Shown here: in pieces, positions 24,554 to 36,483 of the stretch
How the letters are laid out: each line of letters starts with the position of its first letter
How positions within the stretch are numbered: the stretch's first letter is position 1
Assembly (NCBI RefSeq): GCF_019175385.1
Contig: NC_083344.1
Location: 27,778,231-27,842,230 of the forward strand
Length of the DNA stretch: 64,000 bases
Direction of reading: 5' to 3'
Source: Lycium barbarum
Lineage: Eukaryota > Streptophyta > Magnoliopsida > Solanales > Solanaceae
Notes under the pieces: generated by a model
What the model saw: the letters and a program-made list of their open reading frames with translations, nothing else
Database searches by the model: none
Told to the model about the DNA's origin: nothing
Made by a program: the position numbers and the translations under genes

Positions 24554-25324
24554 GTCTTCTTCTAATTCAAGACAAAATGAGAAGAACAAAACAAAAAAAA
24601 AAAGAGATGAAGAGAGTGAAGGTGAGAGTTTTGGCCAACCATGGAAACATTTGGCCATGAGAAATCTTGTTCCAAATTTTTTTTCTTGTGGTATTCCCAC
24701 TAATTCAAGAGTCCTCCACAACGTGGCATAATCGTTTCGGAAGATAAGTTACCCGTTTCGTCATTCCCGCATTCGAGGCAAGTTGAGAAGTTGAAGAAGA
24801 AAGGTGAGTTTTAATCTTGTTTTATGTGTTATAAAGGGTTTATATGTGTTGTAGTATGCTAAGATGGAAGAAATTCATGATAGAAAGCAAGTTGGAGTTA
24901 TGGCCGTGTGTATGTTTCTTTGGTGTAAGTATGATAAACAAATTTTACTTAATGTTATTTGATTGTGGTATATGTTATGGAGTGTGAAAATGAATGAAGT
25001 TCATGACAATATGGATGTTGGGGTGTTGGCCGAAAATGGGCTGCTTTGTATGTTAGGTAATGGCCTAATTTTATTTAGTGTTGGTTGATATGGTTATGAG
25101 CGTTTTGAACATGTCGTAATGTGTTAAAATGGATGAAATGCATGAAGTTATCTGTGTTAATGTGTTGGCCGAATGGTGGCTGCTTGTGTGAAAGAAATGG
25201 ACTGATTTTATTTGGTATGAATTGATGAAGATAATGTGGTAATGTATGGAATTGTTGACATAGTTTATGAATTGGAAAGAAAGAAAGGCATTGTTATCGT
25301 ATTCATTAAGTTGGAAGGTTTCGG

Positions 25325-25329
25325 GTAAG
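25325..25329. repeat. Target duplication of element B, left (GTAAG)
   Basis: GTAAG here, ATAAG at 45159-45163: one mismatch. The empty site in the other C LTR reads GGGTAAGGTTGGG, which confirms GTAAG as the original. Confidence 0.88.
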
Positions 25330-28300
25330 TGTCACGACCCAACCCCGTGGGCCGTGACTGGTATCCTAACTGGATACCCGTACGTAATTACCTACCAGAG
25401 TTGGCGTGCCCAAAAAAACTAATTCACATTAGCTGTACACGGATCCATAATAAAATAAAATACAGCGCACGAGAACATATACATACATAAGCATACTTAG
25501 ACTTACACTTAAGCCGTTAAGGCTATCATAGCAGACAGAATAGCAAACTCGTACATACCTACCTGAACAGTGACAACCCATAACCCACATACATATCTAC
25601 AGGCCTCTAATCGGATATACAGAATCAGATGACGGGACAGGGCGCCGCCGTACCCCAAGTTACCACACATACAGAATATATAGATGTCAGAAGATATATA
25701 CCAAAAGTACACGCTCCGGATCAAAGGAGCTCTCCCAAAACATCAGAATCAGTGTCCTAGACTGGCGGCATATCACCGGGTGCGTCTGTACCTGCGGGCA
25801 TGTAACGCAGCCCCCGAAGAACCGGGGGTCAGTACGAAAAATGTACCGAGTATGTAAAGCAAAAATATAACAAATATAATCATAGTCTGAACCAGAAGCA
25901 CAGAAATATAGCGGACAGAATCATAATCCAAACGGACGGGCAGAAATGTACCGGACAGAATCATAATCCAGCCGGACAGACAGAATCATAATCCAGACGG
26001 ACGGACGGAATCATAATCCAGACGGACAGACGGAATCATAATCCAGACGGACGGACGGAATCATAATCCAGACGGACAGACAGAATCATAATCCGGACGG
26101 ACAGACAGAATCATAATCCAGACGGACGGACGGAACCATAATCTAGACGGACGGACGGACGGAATCATAATCCACACGGACAGACAGAATCATGCATGCA
26201 GAGTCATACAGAGTCATATGCTTATACAGATGCAGATAGCATATACATACATACAGATCCCGGCCCTCTCATGAGGGACGCGGTAACAGAACCCGGCCCT
26301 CTTAGTACGGGACGCGGTGGACAGACAAATCAGATCATATGCCATCCTGGCCGCCAACCCCATACACACATCATAATATCATATACAGATGTAAACAGAT
26401 CCCGGCCCGCACACCGAGGGACGCGGTGAACAATGCATAGGAATATGCACGATAACAGAACCTGGCCCGGGCGCAGTGAAGGAAGTGTTGAGGCATCCAC
26501 GAACAGATTAATGAGAAACCACATACATACAGATCATCATACAGACTCAATGGAACTGAAATAGGCCAAACGGTAGGTCAAATCAAAGTATTCGGACAGT
26601 ATTCAAAATACGCGCCTATATATCACTTGGGATGGTACGACAGATTATTACCAGGATCAGATTTCTAGATGTCAAAACTATTTTGTCAGATTTATGAAAA
26701 TAGTCATAACGCTTGCCATATAACGGATAGAATATTAGTCCAGATGTTGTCTGAGAAAATCGGACAGAAACAAGGTAGTTAAAGTTATACAGAAAGTATC
26801 GGGCTTTGTGGGCCCACCTCGGACCAACTCGAGGCGGCGTACATAAATTACAGATAATAGACCTTATGAGGTCGTCCATAATCATTTAGAAGCATACCGA
26901 CTCCGTTTAGGAAAGTTTCATACATAAAGTTTACTTTAAGGGCAAGTTATAAGAAAACTGATTCAATCTTACTGAAGGAAATGGAGCGGATTTCAATCTC
27001 GAATTCCGAAGAACAGAGTCGTATCTAAGGCTCACAGCCGAGCCTATTACGTCTAGAACATGTCTGAGAATGAAGGGGTAGGCTTTACATACCTTATTCG
27101 CTCCTTACGCCTTTCCAAATTCAAATCCCGTTTCGTCCGAAATCTGCATTTGGTCATGTTTACCAAATATTAATCATAGGGCCTAAAGGTTCAATTTTTG
27201 CCAATACTTGTCTACGGAAATTTGGGCAGCATCTCCCCTATACATACAACATCCCCCAGATTCAACTCGGCTCAAATAGCAACAACCAACCCAATCAACA
27301 ATCCATTAGAAATGCATTCTAACATAAATTGTCTTCTTTTTCAAATAATGCAACAACTTCCAAACCAACTTTACACTTTCAAGTCAATATCAACCTTCTC
27401 ATATTCATTTACTAATCAAGATCATTACAATACAATTTGGAAATATTTCATATCATTTCCACAAAATATTCACAAGGTATACAAAATATACAAACTTTCC
27501 ACCAAAGTCATAATTCATCCAAAACTTCTAATATTCAACCTACCTATCCATAACATATTTCCATTTTCCAATTTCATCAACCATAATCATAATTCACATC
27601 TTAACAACTTCATTTCCATAATATCACAAAATTATTCTAAAGTGACATAATCTTCTACATTCCAACTTCAACCAAAATTCATTCAACTTTCCTTCCCAAT
27701 ATAATTTTCACCATAACCACAACTAAAATACAACATAAAATTAACTCATTTTGGCTATACAATATTCACATGTACACGGCTACTTACACACATATAAACA
27801 CCATACAAACTTCCATACTTTCATGAATTCTAACCATTTCTACATACTACAACATAAATAAACCCTTCATACCACATAAAAAGGGATTAATTCTTACCTT
27901 TTTCTCCTTACTTCTTCACTTGACCAAGGTGTGCATTTGATGAACCAAGGGTTCTATCTTCCAAAATAATTACACCATGTTGTAGAGGACCCTTGAATTA
28001 GTGGGTATACAACAAGAAAATAATTTTTAGAACAATATTTCATGGGGGGAAAATTCCCCCATCTTGGCCGAAATGGCCATGGAGTTTTCTCCTTGTTCTT
28101 TCTTTTCTTTCTCTCAAGTTTTCTTGAAACTTCTATGCTTTATGACTCATCCAAGGCTCTTATATTAATTAGCACATGGAAATTTAATTAAACTATGGGT
28201 TGGGCCTCACTTGGCCGGCCACCCCTTAAACATTGGGCCTAATATTTGTTTTTTCATTTTTTTTTGGGCCAACTCGGTTGGTCACGAGTTGGGCCTAGCC

Positions 28301-28661
28301 CACTGACCTTTCAACCTTAAAACGTCCATATGTCCTTGTACCGATGTCACCTATAGGCCCACGACCTACCGTTGGAAAGCTATTTCAATTATCTACAACT
28401 TTTATTTCTGGGCGTTTTCCAAAATTCCAAACTTATAATGCCGATTTTTCCCCTCCAAGTCAGGTCATCCGAAAACGTTTTCTTAAAAATATCCGTTTGG
28501 AGGGCTTCCACTTTGATTTGGCCCCAGGGCCCTTCACGAGTTGTGTTTAACTTTACATATGCGATTCATATAACTTGTCACATGTCCCAAAAAAAATCTT
28601 GACGTGTGGGCCCCACCTCGACTTACAAATAATCCGACGTTCGAAAATACAGGATATAACA
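25330..28661 (-). repeat. Element B 3' LTR (3332 bp)
   Basis: On the minus strand it starts TGTTATATCCTGTATTTTC and ends GGGTTGGGTCGTGACA. It holds the paired-hairpin module (25795-25860), a 25-bp tandem array (25910-26190), a set of CCCGGCCC...GGGACGCGG repeats (26245-26480) and the GGTATGTAAAGCC motif (near 27085). The 150-codon open frame on the plus strand at 27198-27650 is AT-rich, is repeated in the other LTR and is not a gene. Confidence 0.93.
25910..26190. repeat. 25-bp tandem array in B 3' LTR, about 10 copies
   Basis: The unit is GGACRGACRG followed by AATCATAATCCAGAC, with GGAC/GGAC and AGAC/AGAC sub-repeats. Copy number and unit order match the array in the 5' LTR at 31436-31717. 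Confidence 0.95.
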
Positions 28662-28697
28662 TCCTCCCCCCCTTTAAAATATTCGTCCTCGAATGTT
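28662..28697 (-). promoter_or_regulatory. Element B polypurine tract and hairpin
   Basis: The minus strand reads AAAGGGGGGGAGGA directly before the 3' LTR. The adjoining inverted repeat AACATTCG-AGGA-CGAATATT is at 28678-28697. Confidence 0.8.
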
Positions 28698-28844
28698 CGA
28701 CTGTCCTCATGAAGTTTCATCATATTTCGGGGAGGTTCCTTTCTCTCCTTTAAAATTATTTTCAATGTTACAATTACCATCAACATCTTTCACCCCTTGT
28801 CACACTTCTCGGTTACTTACAACGTTATCATAATCCCATGTCAT

Positions 28845-29162
28845 ATCGAACAGATTCATAACTAGGGTCAGACGCACAGAAGCATACCGGACAGATCCAT
28901 AATCAGAGTCAGATGTACTGAACTATGGCGGACAGATTCGTAGTCAAAGTCAGACGTATAGAAGTATGTCAGACGTTCCGTGATCAAAATCAGATGTACA
29001 GAGATGTATCAGACAAATTCGTAATCAGAGTCGAACGTACAGAGGCATATCAGACAGAAACGTAATCAGATCCAGAAGTACAGAGGCATCATAGACAGAG
29101 CCTCATCAAAGTCAAAGGTGCAGAAGTACAGTCAGAGGCGCAAAAGTATAGCAGACAGAATC
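28845..29162. repeat. About 41-bp tandem array in B internal region, about 8 copies
   Basis: Units read CGGACAGATTCRTAATCA then GAGTCAGACGTACAGAAG-type sequence. The GGACAGA-TTC-TAATC core resembles the 25-bp LTR array of the same element, so one may have seeded the other. Confidence 0.8.
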
Positions 29163-29692
29163 TTGATTAGAATTAGACCACTTCCACTAAGGCTTCAGTG
29201 ATTTATGAAAATTTCCCTTGTCGACGTTTCATTACTCACCCTAATCGTTGTACCACGAGTTATTTCATCAAAGTATCCAATCAAATATAACAAATAAGTT
29301 TGTATCCTTATGGAACTCTACTGACCCTGTACAATAGCCCTTAGGCCCTTTCTTACTTTCTTATGCATACCACTTCCTTATCGTTGTTGCGCTGTTACAG
29401 AGGTACACTTACAATATTTTCCTTCACCATATTTCTTAGATTTTTATTTGGATCCCCTTCTAATGCCTTTGATACATAACATTCCCTTATTGTGTCTCAT
29501 CGCAAAAGTGCAATCACAATATATCTATTCGCAATGTTTCCAGATCCTCATTCGGATTCTTTTCCAATTTCTTGTTACTCGATCTGCGTGACTCCTATAA
29601 GGGTACTGGCTACTCCACACATTCTCTTTTTCTTTAGGTTACCCCAAATTTCCATTCATAGCTTATACTTACATTTGTGAAAATTTGTATCC

Positions 29693-29790
29693 TTCCCAGG
29701 GGGTCACCCATTCCAGAATTGCTCTGGCTCTAGCACGCTTAACCTCAAAACTTTCATGTGTTTTGATGCGTTAATGCTAATATAATTTCG
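29693..29790 (-). ncRNA. 5S rRNA-derived segment in element B
   Basis: On the minus strand TTAGCATTAACGCA matches the CCAGCACTAATGCA part of plant 5S rRNA. GAGGTTAAGCGTGCT matches the box A region and GAATGGGTGACCCCCTGGGA the box C region. It lies in sense orientation about 1.05 kb from the primer binding site. B and G share CCAGAGCAATTCTGG between these boxes, which differs from true 5S and indicates descent from one captured copy. Confidence 0.83.
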
Positions 29791-30188
29791 TCGACTGCCC
29801 CACACGACCTTTGTCACGTAATTTAGGGCCGATCGGGGTCTTAGTAAATTTTCGGAAAGTTTTCATAACGGGTCCCACTCCGGTCTAAACCATACAATTA
29901 CCATGTTGCCCTTCTGAATCTTCAATTTTCACTTTCATCTGGGTTTTCTAGATTCACACTGGTGGCGGGGACATCTCAGTCGCCCTTGTTTTTAACCACT
30001 GGGTCTTTAATCCCTTTTTAATTTATTTTTTCCGTTGTCGTCATTGAATAATATTCTACAGAAATCATACACACATAGGAAGCTCTAGGAAACTCATATA
30101 CTTATAAATGATCAATCTCGGGTCTGACCTAGGGAGCTGCCATGGGAAATGTGTCCATCATCATCATCGTCTGTCTGCCCCCACTCGT

Positions 30189-30569
30189 CTAGCTCCCGCT
30201 GTTACCTGCATCCGAATCGGAGGAGTATAGGTAGCCCGACAATTCCTGGTTCACTGATGGCCAGGACAAAGGACTGGAGTAGGGCGTAACACTCTCCGGG
30301 GAGGCCTGTCTGACATAGTGCTCCACCACGGGAGCTGCTGGCATGTCCCCGGAAACCTCCTCCTCCGGCGTCCCAGAGGAATGCTCTAGTGGATCTGTAT
30401 CGTGGATATCCTCTTCTCTGGGGGTAAGGAACTCTGGAGGTATCGTCGCCGGATCCTCCGAAGGGTCTGTCTCAATCGAGTAGCTGGGGCTCTGCTTACT
30501 CGGTCCTGGTGATATCCTGGGGGCCTTCTTAGCACCCCCATCCACATCGTCAGAAGCTGCCCTTTTCAT
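30189..30569 (-). CDS. 126-residue open frame in gag position of element B, unknown function
   Basis: I do not recognise a domain. The ATG lies 270 bases downstream of the primer binding site, where gag starts in full elements. The N terminus has several Lys/Arg (MKRAAS, KKAPR). The rest is rich in Ser, Pro, Glu and Asp with no Cys, so it looks disordered and acidic. It lacks a capsid-like core and a CCHC knuckle. G and C have no clear equivalent. It may be a gag N-terminal remnant, a novel small protein, or chance. There is no premature stop in an element whose LTRs already differ by over 1 percent, which is mildly in favour of a recent or selected frame. Confidence 0.4.
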   Translation of the reverse strand: MKRAASDDVDGGAKKAPRISPGPSKQSPSYSIETDPSEDPATIPPEFLTPREEDIHDTDPLEHSSGTPEEEVSGDMPAAPVVEHYVRQASPESVTPYSSPLSWPSVNQELSGYLYSSDSDAGNSGS

Positions 30570-30757
30570 TCTTTATCAATCCACAATCACCAGCAGGAAG
30601 AGGGTCAGAAACAATTTCCCAAATGCTTACACTGTTGCTCGTTGGAGCCTCGCCGTAGATACAGCAATTCGTAGGAAAAGAAACATCCTAACCATACGGC
30701 TCTATCGCACGATCTAAGATTCAAAGAAAGGGTAACATCCTAAATGTCCTGTATCCT

Positions 30758-30797
30758 CCTGTTTATAGATGTGGTGCACAACACACCGATAAACAAG
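30758..30797 (-). promoter_or_regulatory. Leader hairpin with palindromic loop (GTGCAC), element B
   Basis: A stem of about 15 pairs with one mismatch closes a loop of UU plus GUGCAC (hexamer 30774-30779). It is the same stem and loop as in A and G, 42 bases from the primer binding site. Confidence 0.78.
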
Positions 30798-30838
30798 ACT
30801 CTACTAGACACGGCCTGTAGACATTCCGAGGACAAACC

Positions 30839-30850
30839 GCTCTGATACCA
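30839..30850 (-). promoter_or_regulatory. Element B primer binding site (tRNA-iMet)
   Basis: The minus strand reads TGGTATCAGAGC four bases from the 5' LTR at 30855. Confidence 0.95.
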
Positions 30851-31435
30851 CTTCTGTCACGACCCAACCCCGTGGGCCGTGACTGGTATCCTAACTTGAT
30901 ACCCGTACGTAATTACCTACCAGAGTTGGCGTGCCGAAAAAAATTAAATCACATTAGCTGTACACGGATCCATAATAAAATAAAATACAGCGCACGAGAA
31001 CATATACATACATAAACATACTTAGACTTACACTTAAGCCGTTAAGGCTATCATAGCAGACAGAATAGCAAACTCGTACATACCTACCTGAACAGTGACA
31101 ACCCATAACCCACATACATATCTATAGGCCTCTAATCGGACCTACAGAATCAGATGACGGGACAGGGCCCCGCCGTACCCCAAGTTACCATACATACAGA
31201 ATATATAGATGTCAGAAGATATATACCAATAGTACATGCTCCGGATCAAAGGAGCTCTCCCAAAACAGCAGAATCAGTGTCCTAGACTGGCGGCGTATCA
31301 CCGGGTGCGTCTGTACCTGCGGGCATGTAACGCAGCCCCCGAAGAACCGGGGGTCAGTACGAAAAATGTACCGAGTATGTAAAGCGAAAATATAACAAAT
31401 ATAATCATATTTAGAACCAGAAGCACAGAAATATA

Positions 31436-31717
31436 GCGGACAGAATCATAATCCAAACGGCCGGGCAGAAATGTACCGGACAGAATCATAATCCAGCCGG
31501 ACAGACAGAATCATAATCCAGACGGACGGACGGAATCATAATCCAGACGGACGGACGCAATCGTAATCCAGACGGACGGACGGAATCATAATCCAGACGG
31601 ACAGACAGAATCATAATCCGGACGGACAGACAGAATCATAATCCAGACGGACGGACGGAACCATAATCTTGACGGACGGACGGACGGAATCATAATCCAC
31701 ACGGACAGACAGAATCA
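31436..31717. repeat. 25-bp tandem array in B 5' LTR
   Basis: The same array as at 25910-26190, with a few substitutions but the same copy number. Confidence 0.95.
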
Positions 31718-34134
31718 TGCATGAAGAGTCATACATAGTCATATGCTTATACAGATGCAGATAGCATATACATACATACATACAGATCCCGGCCCTCTCA
31801 TGAGGGACGCGGTAACAGAACCCGGCCCTCTTAGTACGGGACGCGGTGGACAGACAGATCAGATCATATGCCATCCTGGCCGCCAACCCCATACACATCA
31901 TAATATCATATACAGATGTAAACAGATCCCGACCCGCACACCGAGGGACGCGGTGAACAATGCATAGGAATATGCACGATAACAGAACCTAGCCCGGGCG
32001 CAGTGAAGGAAGCGTTGAGGCATCCACGAACAGATTAATGAGAAACCACATACATACAGATCATCATACAGACTCAATGGAACTGAAATAGGCCAAACGG
32101 TAGGTCAAATCAAAGTATTCGGACAGTATTCAAAATACGCGCCTATATATCACTTGGGATGGCACGACAGATTATTACCAGGATCAGATTTCTAGATGTC
32201 AAAAATATTTTGTCAGATTTATGAAAATAGTCATAACGCTTGCCATATAACGGATAGAATATTAGTCCAGATGTTGTCTGAGAAAATCGGACAGAAACAA
32301 GGTAGTTAAAGTTATACAGAAAGTATCGGGCTTTGTGGGCCCACCTCGGACCAACTCGAGGCGGCGTACATAAATTACAGATAATAGACCTTATGAGGTC
32401 GTCCATAATCATTTAGAAGCATACCGACTCCGTTTAGGAAAGTTTCATACATAAAGTTTACTTTAAGGGCAATTTATAAGAAAACTGATTCAATCTTACT
32501 GAAGGAAATGGAGCGGATTTCAATCTCGAATTCCGAAGAACAGAGTCGTATCTAAGGCTCACAGCCGAGCCTATTACGTCTAGAACATGCCTGAGAATGA
32601 AGGGGTAGGCTTTACATACCTTATTCGTTCCTTACGCCTTTCCAAATTCAAATCCCGTTTCGTCCGAAATCTGCATTTGGTCATGTTTACCAAATATTAA
32701 TCATAGGGCCTAAAGGTTCAATTTTTGCCAATACTTGTCTACGGAAATTTGGGTAGCATCTCCCCTATACATACAACATCCCCCAGATTCAACTCGGCTC
32801 AAATAGCAACAACCAACCCAATCAACAATCCATTAGAAATGCATTCTAACATAAATTGTCTTCTTTTTCAAATAATGCAACAACTTCCAAACCAACTTTA
32901 CACTTTCAAGTCAATATCAACCTTCTCATATTCATTTACTAATCAAGATCATTACAATACAATTTGGAAATATTTCATATCATTTCCACAAAATATTCAC
33001 AAGGTATACAAAATATACAAACTTTCCAACAAAGTCATAATTCATCCAAAACTTCTAATATTCAACCTACCTATCCATAACATATTTCCATCTTCCAATT
33101 TCATCAACCATAATCATAATTCACATCTTAACAACTTCATTTTCATAATATCACAAAATCATTCTAAAGTGACATAATCTTCTACATTCCAACTTCAACC
33201 AAAATTCATTCAACTTTCATTCCCAATATAATTTTCACCATAACCACAACTAAAATACAACATAAAATTAACTCATTTTGGCTATACAATATTCACATGC
33301 ACACGGCTACTTACACACATATAAACACCATACAAACTTCCATACTTTCATGAATTCTAACCATTTCTACATACTACAACATAAATAAACCCTTCATACC
33401 AGATAAAAAGGGATTAATTCTTAGCTTTTTCTCCTTACTTCTTCACTTGACCAAGGTGTGCATTTGATGAACCAAGGGTTCTATCTTCCAAAATAATTAC
33501 ACCAAGTTGTAGAGGACCCTTGAATTAGTGGGTATACAACAAGAAAATAATTTTTAGAACAATATTTCATGGGGGGAAAATTCCCCCATCTTGGCCGAAA
33601 TGGCCATGGAGTTTTCTCCTTGTTCTTTATTTTCTTTCTCTCAAGTTTTCTTGAAACTTCTATGCTTTATGACTCATGCAAGGCTCTTATATTAATTAGC
33701 ACATGGAAATTTAATTAAACTATGGGTTGGGCCTCACTTGGCCGGCCACCCCTTAAACATTGGGCCTAATATTGTTTTTTCATTTTTTTTTTGGGCCAAC
33801 TCGGTTGGTCACGAGTTGGGCCTAGCCCACTGACCTTTCAACCTTAAAACGTCCATATCTCCTTGTACTGATGTCACCTATAGGCCCACGACCTATCGTT
33901 GGAAAGATATTTCAATTATCTACAACTTTTATTTCTGGGCGTTTTCCACAATTCCAAACTTATAATGCCGAATTTTCCCCTCCAAGTCAGGTCATCCGAA
34001 AACGTTTTCTTAAATATATCCGTTTGGAGGGCTTCCACTTTGATTTGGCCCCATGGACCTTCACGAGTTATGTTTAACTTTACATATGTGATTCATATAA
34101 CTTGTCACATATCCCAAAAAAAATCTTGACGTAT

Positions 34135-34139
34135 GGGCC
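34135..34139. repeat. Target duplication of element A (GGGCC), left
   Basis: GGGCC matches 45105-45109 exactly; the intact B LTR has a single copy at the corresponding place. Confidence 0.95.
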
Positions 34140-34412
34140 TGTTAGGCCCCGTGTTTTCATACGATTGGAAATCGAGAAATAATTATGACTCGGGTGTTAG
34201 AAGGACCTAATTTAATTTTTGTTAATATGACTATGTTGGTTGTGAAATCTTTAATGCTAAGCCCTCGGGGAAGGCCGAGGATAAATTTGGAATTTCGGAA
34301 ATTAGTTTCGGGAATTACAAATCGGGACTTTTCAAGAAGTGGGCCAAAGAAATAAAAAAATTACAATTGAAGCCCAAAGGAAAGAGAGGGGCCGGCCAAG
34401 CCCATTTTAAAA

Positions 34413-34452
34413 GGGTCATGTGCTATGCACATGACCCCAAAAGGATATATAT
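34413..34452 (+). promoter_or_regulatory. Candidate promoter of A: perfect 11-bp inverted repeat plus TATA box
   Basis: GGGTCATGTGC-TAT-GCACATGACCC (34413-34437) is a perfect inverted repeat holding CATGTG/CACATG, a bHLH-type E-box. GATATATAT follows 8 bases later. The 3' LTR copy is at 42475-42514. Promoter identity is inferred from position and the TATA motif only. Confidence 0.6.
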
Positions 34453-36483
34453 CACTTGAAGTCTTAGTAATTTAGATCAAATCAAAAAAAAAATCAAGAA
34501 CACACAAAGGAAAGGGGCATTCGGCCGAATAGTGAAGAGAAATAAAAAAAATTCCAAGCTTTCTTGTGATCCAAAAAAATCTTGTTCTTCTCATATTTGT
34601 GAAGTACTCAAGGCCCTCTTCAACGGGGTATAATTAGTTTGGCGTAAAATCGACGTTTGCGACAAGTCGGGGTTTCAAGGAAAGGTATGAATTTTGTCCC
34701 TTTTATGTTATAGAATTGATGTGAATGTGTTAAGCATTGGAAGTAGATGGAGATCCCGTAATTTTAACGCAAATAGAAAGTCGTGGGTGTGTGTGTGTAG
34801 TGTGTTTGGCCGTGAGTTATGGAAGGAAAGAAATGGTTTGAATTGATCTTGTTTAAGTTGGCATAATGTGTTGTTGTGACCCTTAGATCGTAATTGATTG
34901 ATTGTTGAATTAAATTGACGGTGGAAAACGAATTCGGATATTATCGGAAAGTGTATATCCTTGGTATTCTTATGTATATCAATGTATATTTTGGGGTGCT
35001 ATACACTTTAGATATGAATCTATATCGATGTTGACGAATTCGGATTGAAACGACGTTAGTTAGAATGTTCGTCGTGAATTTTAATGTTTTGAAGAATTAT
35101 GGAACTAATGGATTTTGGTGCAATTTCGTGTATGGTTTGAATTGCAATGAGAATGTGGTTGTATAAGTTTGAATGTGGGAATGAATACAAATAGGTAGAT
35201 ATAGAATTGGAATTTTGAAAGTTTGAATGGAAGTGCCAACTTTAGAAATCATGTAGAACTTTAAAGCTAGAATGGCTTGATTGTTGTTTATATTGTTTGG
35301 TTGATGTGTGGGCTGTTGTGGTTGGTTAATTTGAGCCGAGCTACGCCTCGGGGATGTTAGATTTATAGGGGAAGTGCTGCCGAAATTTCGGTAGGCAAAT
35401 ATGGAGTTAAAGGCATTTTTGAGCCTAAGAATCTCATTTGGTAACTTTGACCATTTGCAGATTTTTGACGAAACGGGACGGGACTTTTGGAGGAGCTTAC
35501 GACATCTGAGAGGTATGTAAAGCTTCCCAATTCTTTATTTGGCATATCTTAGTGTGTTAGTTGAATATGAGACCTTCCGGAGCATTTCTGCTCCTCGAAA
35601 CCCGATCCACAGGAAAGTTACTATTCATTCAATTCGATTGAAGCCTAAAGGCTCCCTTTTGGCTAGAATGCCATTATTCGTCCGAAACCTATCGAAATGT
35701 GGTCGGGTAACCTAGAAATGATTATGTATGACCCTTGGCGTATAACTGCTCGTAAAATATGTTCGCCACCTCACTTCGACTCGAGGTGGGTCCGCTACCC
35801 CAAAATGCCCGATTTGCCCTTCGGGCCATCTTTGAGAATAAAGTTGAAAGCACCACTTCTGATCTTTGGAACATCCTTCCACGGGGTATGTTTGGACTAT
35901 TCGATGCGCTAATCTAGGTTTTGAACCATATGGACCATTTTGGAATCGTTTTGCAAAATGAAACCTTATGCCGACTAAGTATTCGACTATTTTCTAATAG
36001 GATATGATTTATGAGTTTACTTTGTTTTGAAACACTATTTTGAAATACGATTTGCATTTGTTTGCTCACGACTCCGCTCGTGCCTTATTATGACTTCGTT
36101 CACCGGTTCCCGGGCCGGTTTTGATTCGTGCGCTGTATGATAAAATTCGGCTGTATGCTGTGTTACGGTTCCCGAGGCTTCGCCATAGGGCCCGGTTCCG
36201 TTTGGAGTTATGCTGTGATATGGCTCGGGACGCGATACGCTCACCGATGATTATGATTATGTTCGGGGATGTACGGAGATTTGAAACCTTCTGGTGTTAT
36301 GCTGTGTGTGGCGCCAGCGTCGGAGTGGCGACCACGTTCTTAAGCGTTTGCATGATTTTATTTGCATAAAATATATGTATATGATTCCGATACAGATTTT
36401 GATATACCAGTTTGTACCCCACTTTGACATCTGATTTGCTTTCGGTTTTGATCCATAATTCTGTACTCCGTGCTTTACATGCT

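Larger units (their letters stand above)
24078..25329 (+). repeat. Element C 5' LTR, first part
   Basis: It starts TGTTATATCCCGTATTTC. It matches 49401-50763 of the 3' LTR except for a roughly 100-bp stretch near 50546-50660 that is missing here. It is interrupted at GGGTAAG by element B; the 3' LTR shows the uninterrupted site at about 50758-50768. Confidence 0.93.
28698..30188 (-). other. Element B non-coding internal region
   Basis: There is no gag-pol homology. It holds a roughly 41-bp tandem array (28845-29162), the 5S-like segment (29693-29790) and blocks shared with G, such as GGGTCCCACTCCGG near 29871-29885. The rest shows nothing I recognise. Confidence 0.7.
30855..34139 (-). repeat. 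Element B 5' LTR, main part
   Basis: It matches 25330-28661 throughout, including the 25-bp array (31436-31717) and paired hairpins (31318-31384). It is cut at GTATGGGCC by element A and finishes at 45110-45158. The intact LTR reads straight across this point at 28604-28612. Confidence 0.93.

Noticed and set aside
24185..24721. 178-codon minus-strand frame in the C LTR
   Set aside because: Antisense to the LTR, phenylalanine-rich and broken in the 3' LTR copy; most likely chance.
25910..26190. Regular repeats that could be mistaken for a CRISPR array
   Set aside because: Units are directly adjacent without unique spacers, lie inside a plant LTR and are duplicated with it.
27198..33177. 150-codon open frames repeated at 27198-27650 and 32725-33177
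   Set aside because: They lie antisense in the two LTRs of element B, are low-complexity AT-rich translations and have no domain; they are shared only because the LTRs are duplicates.
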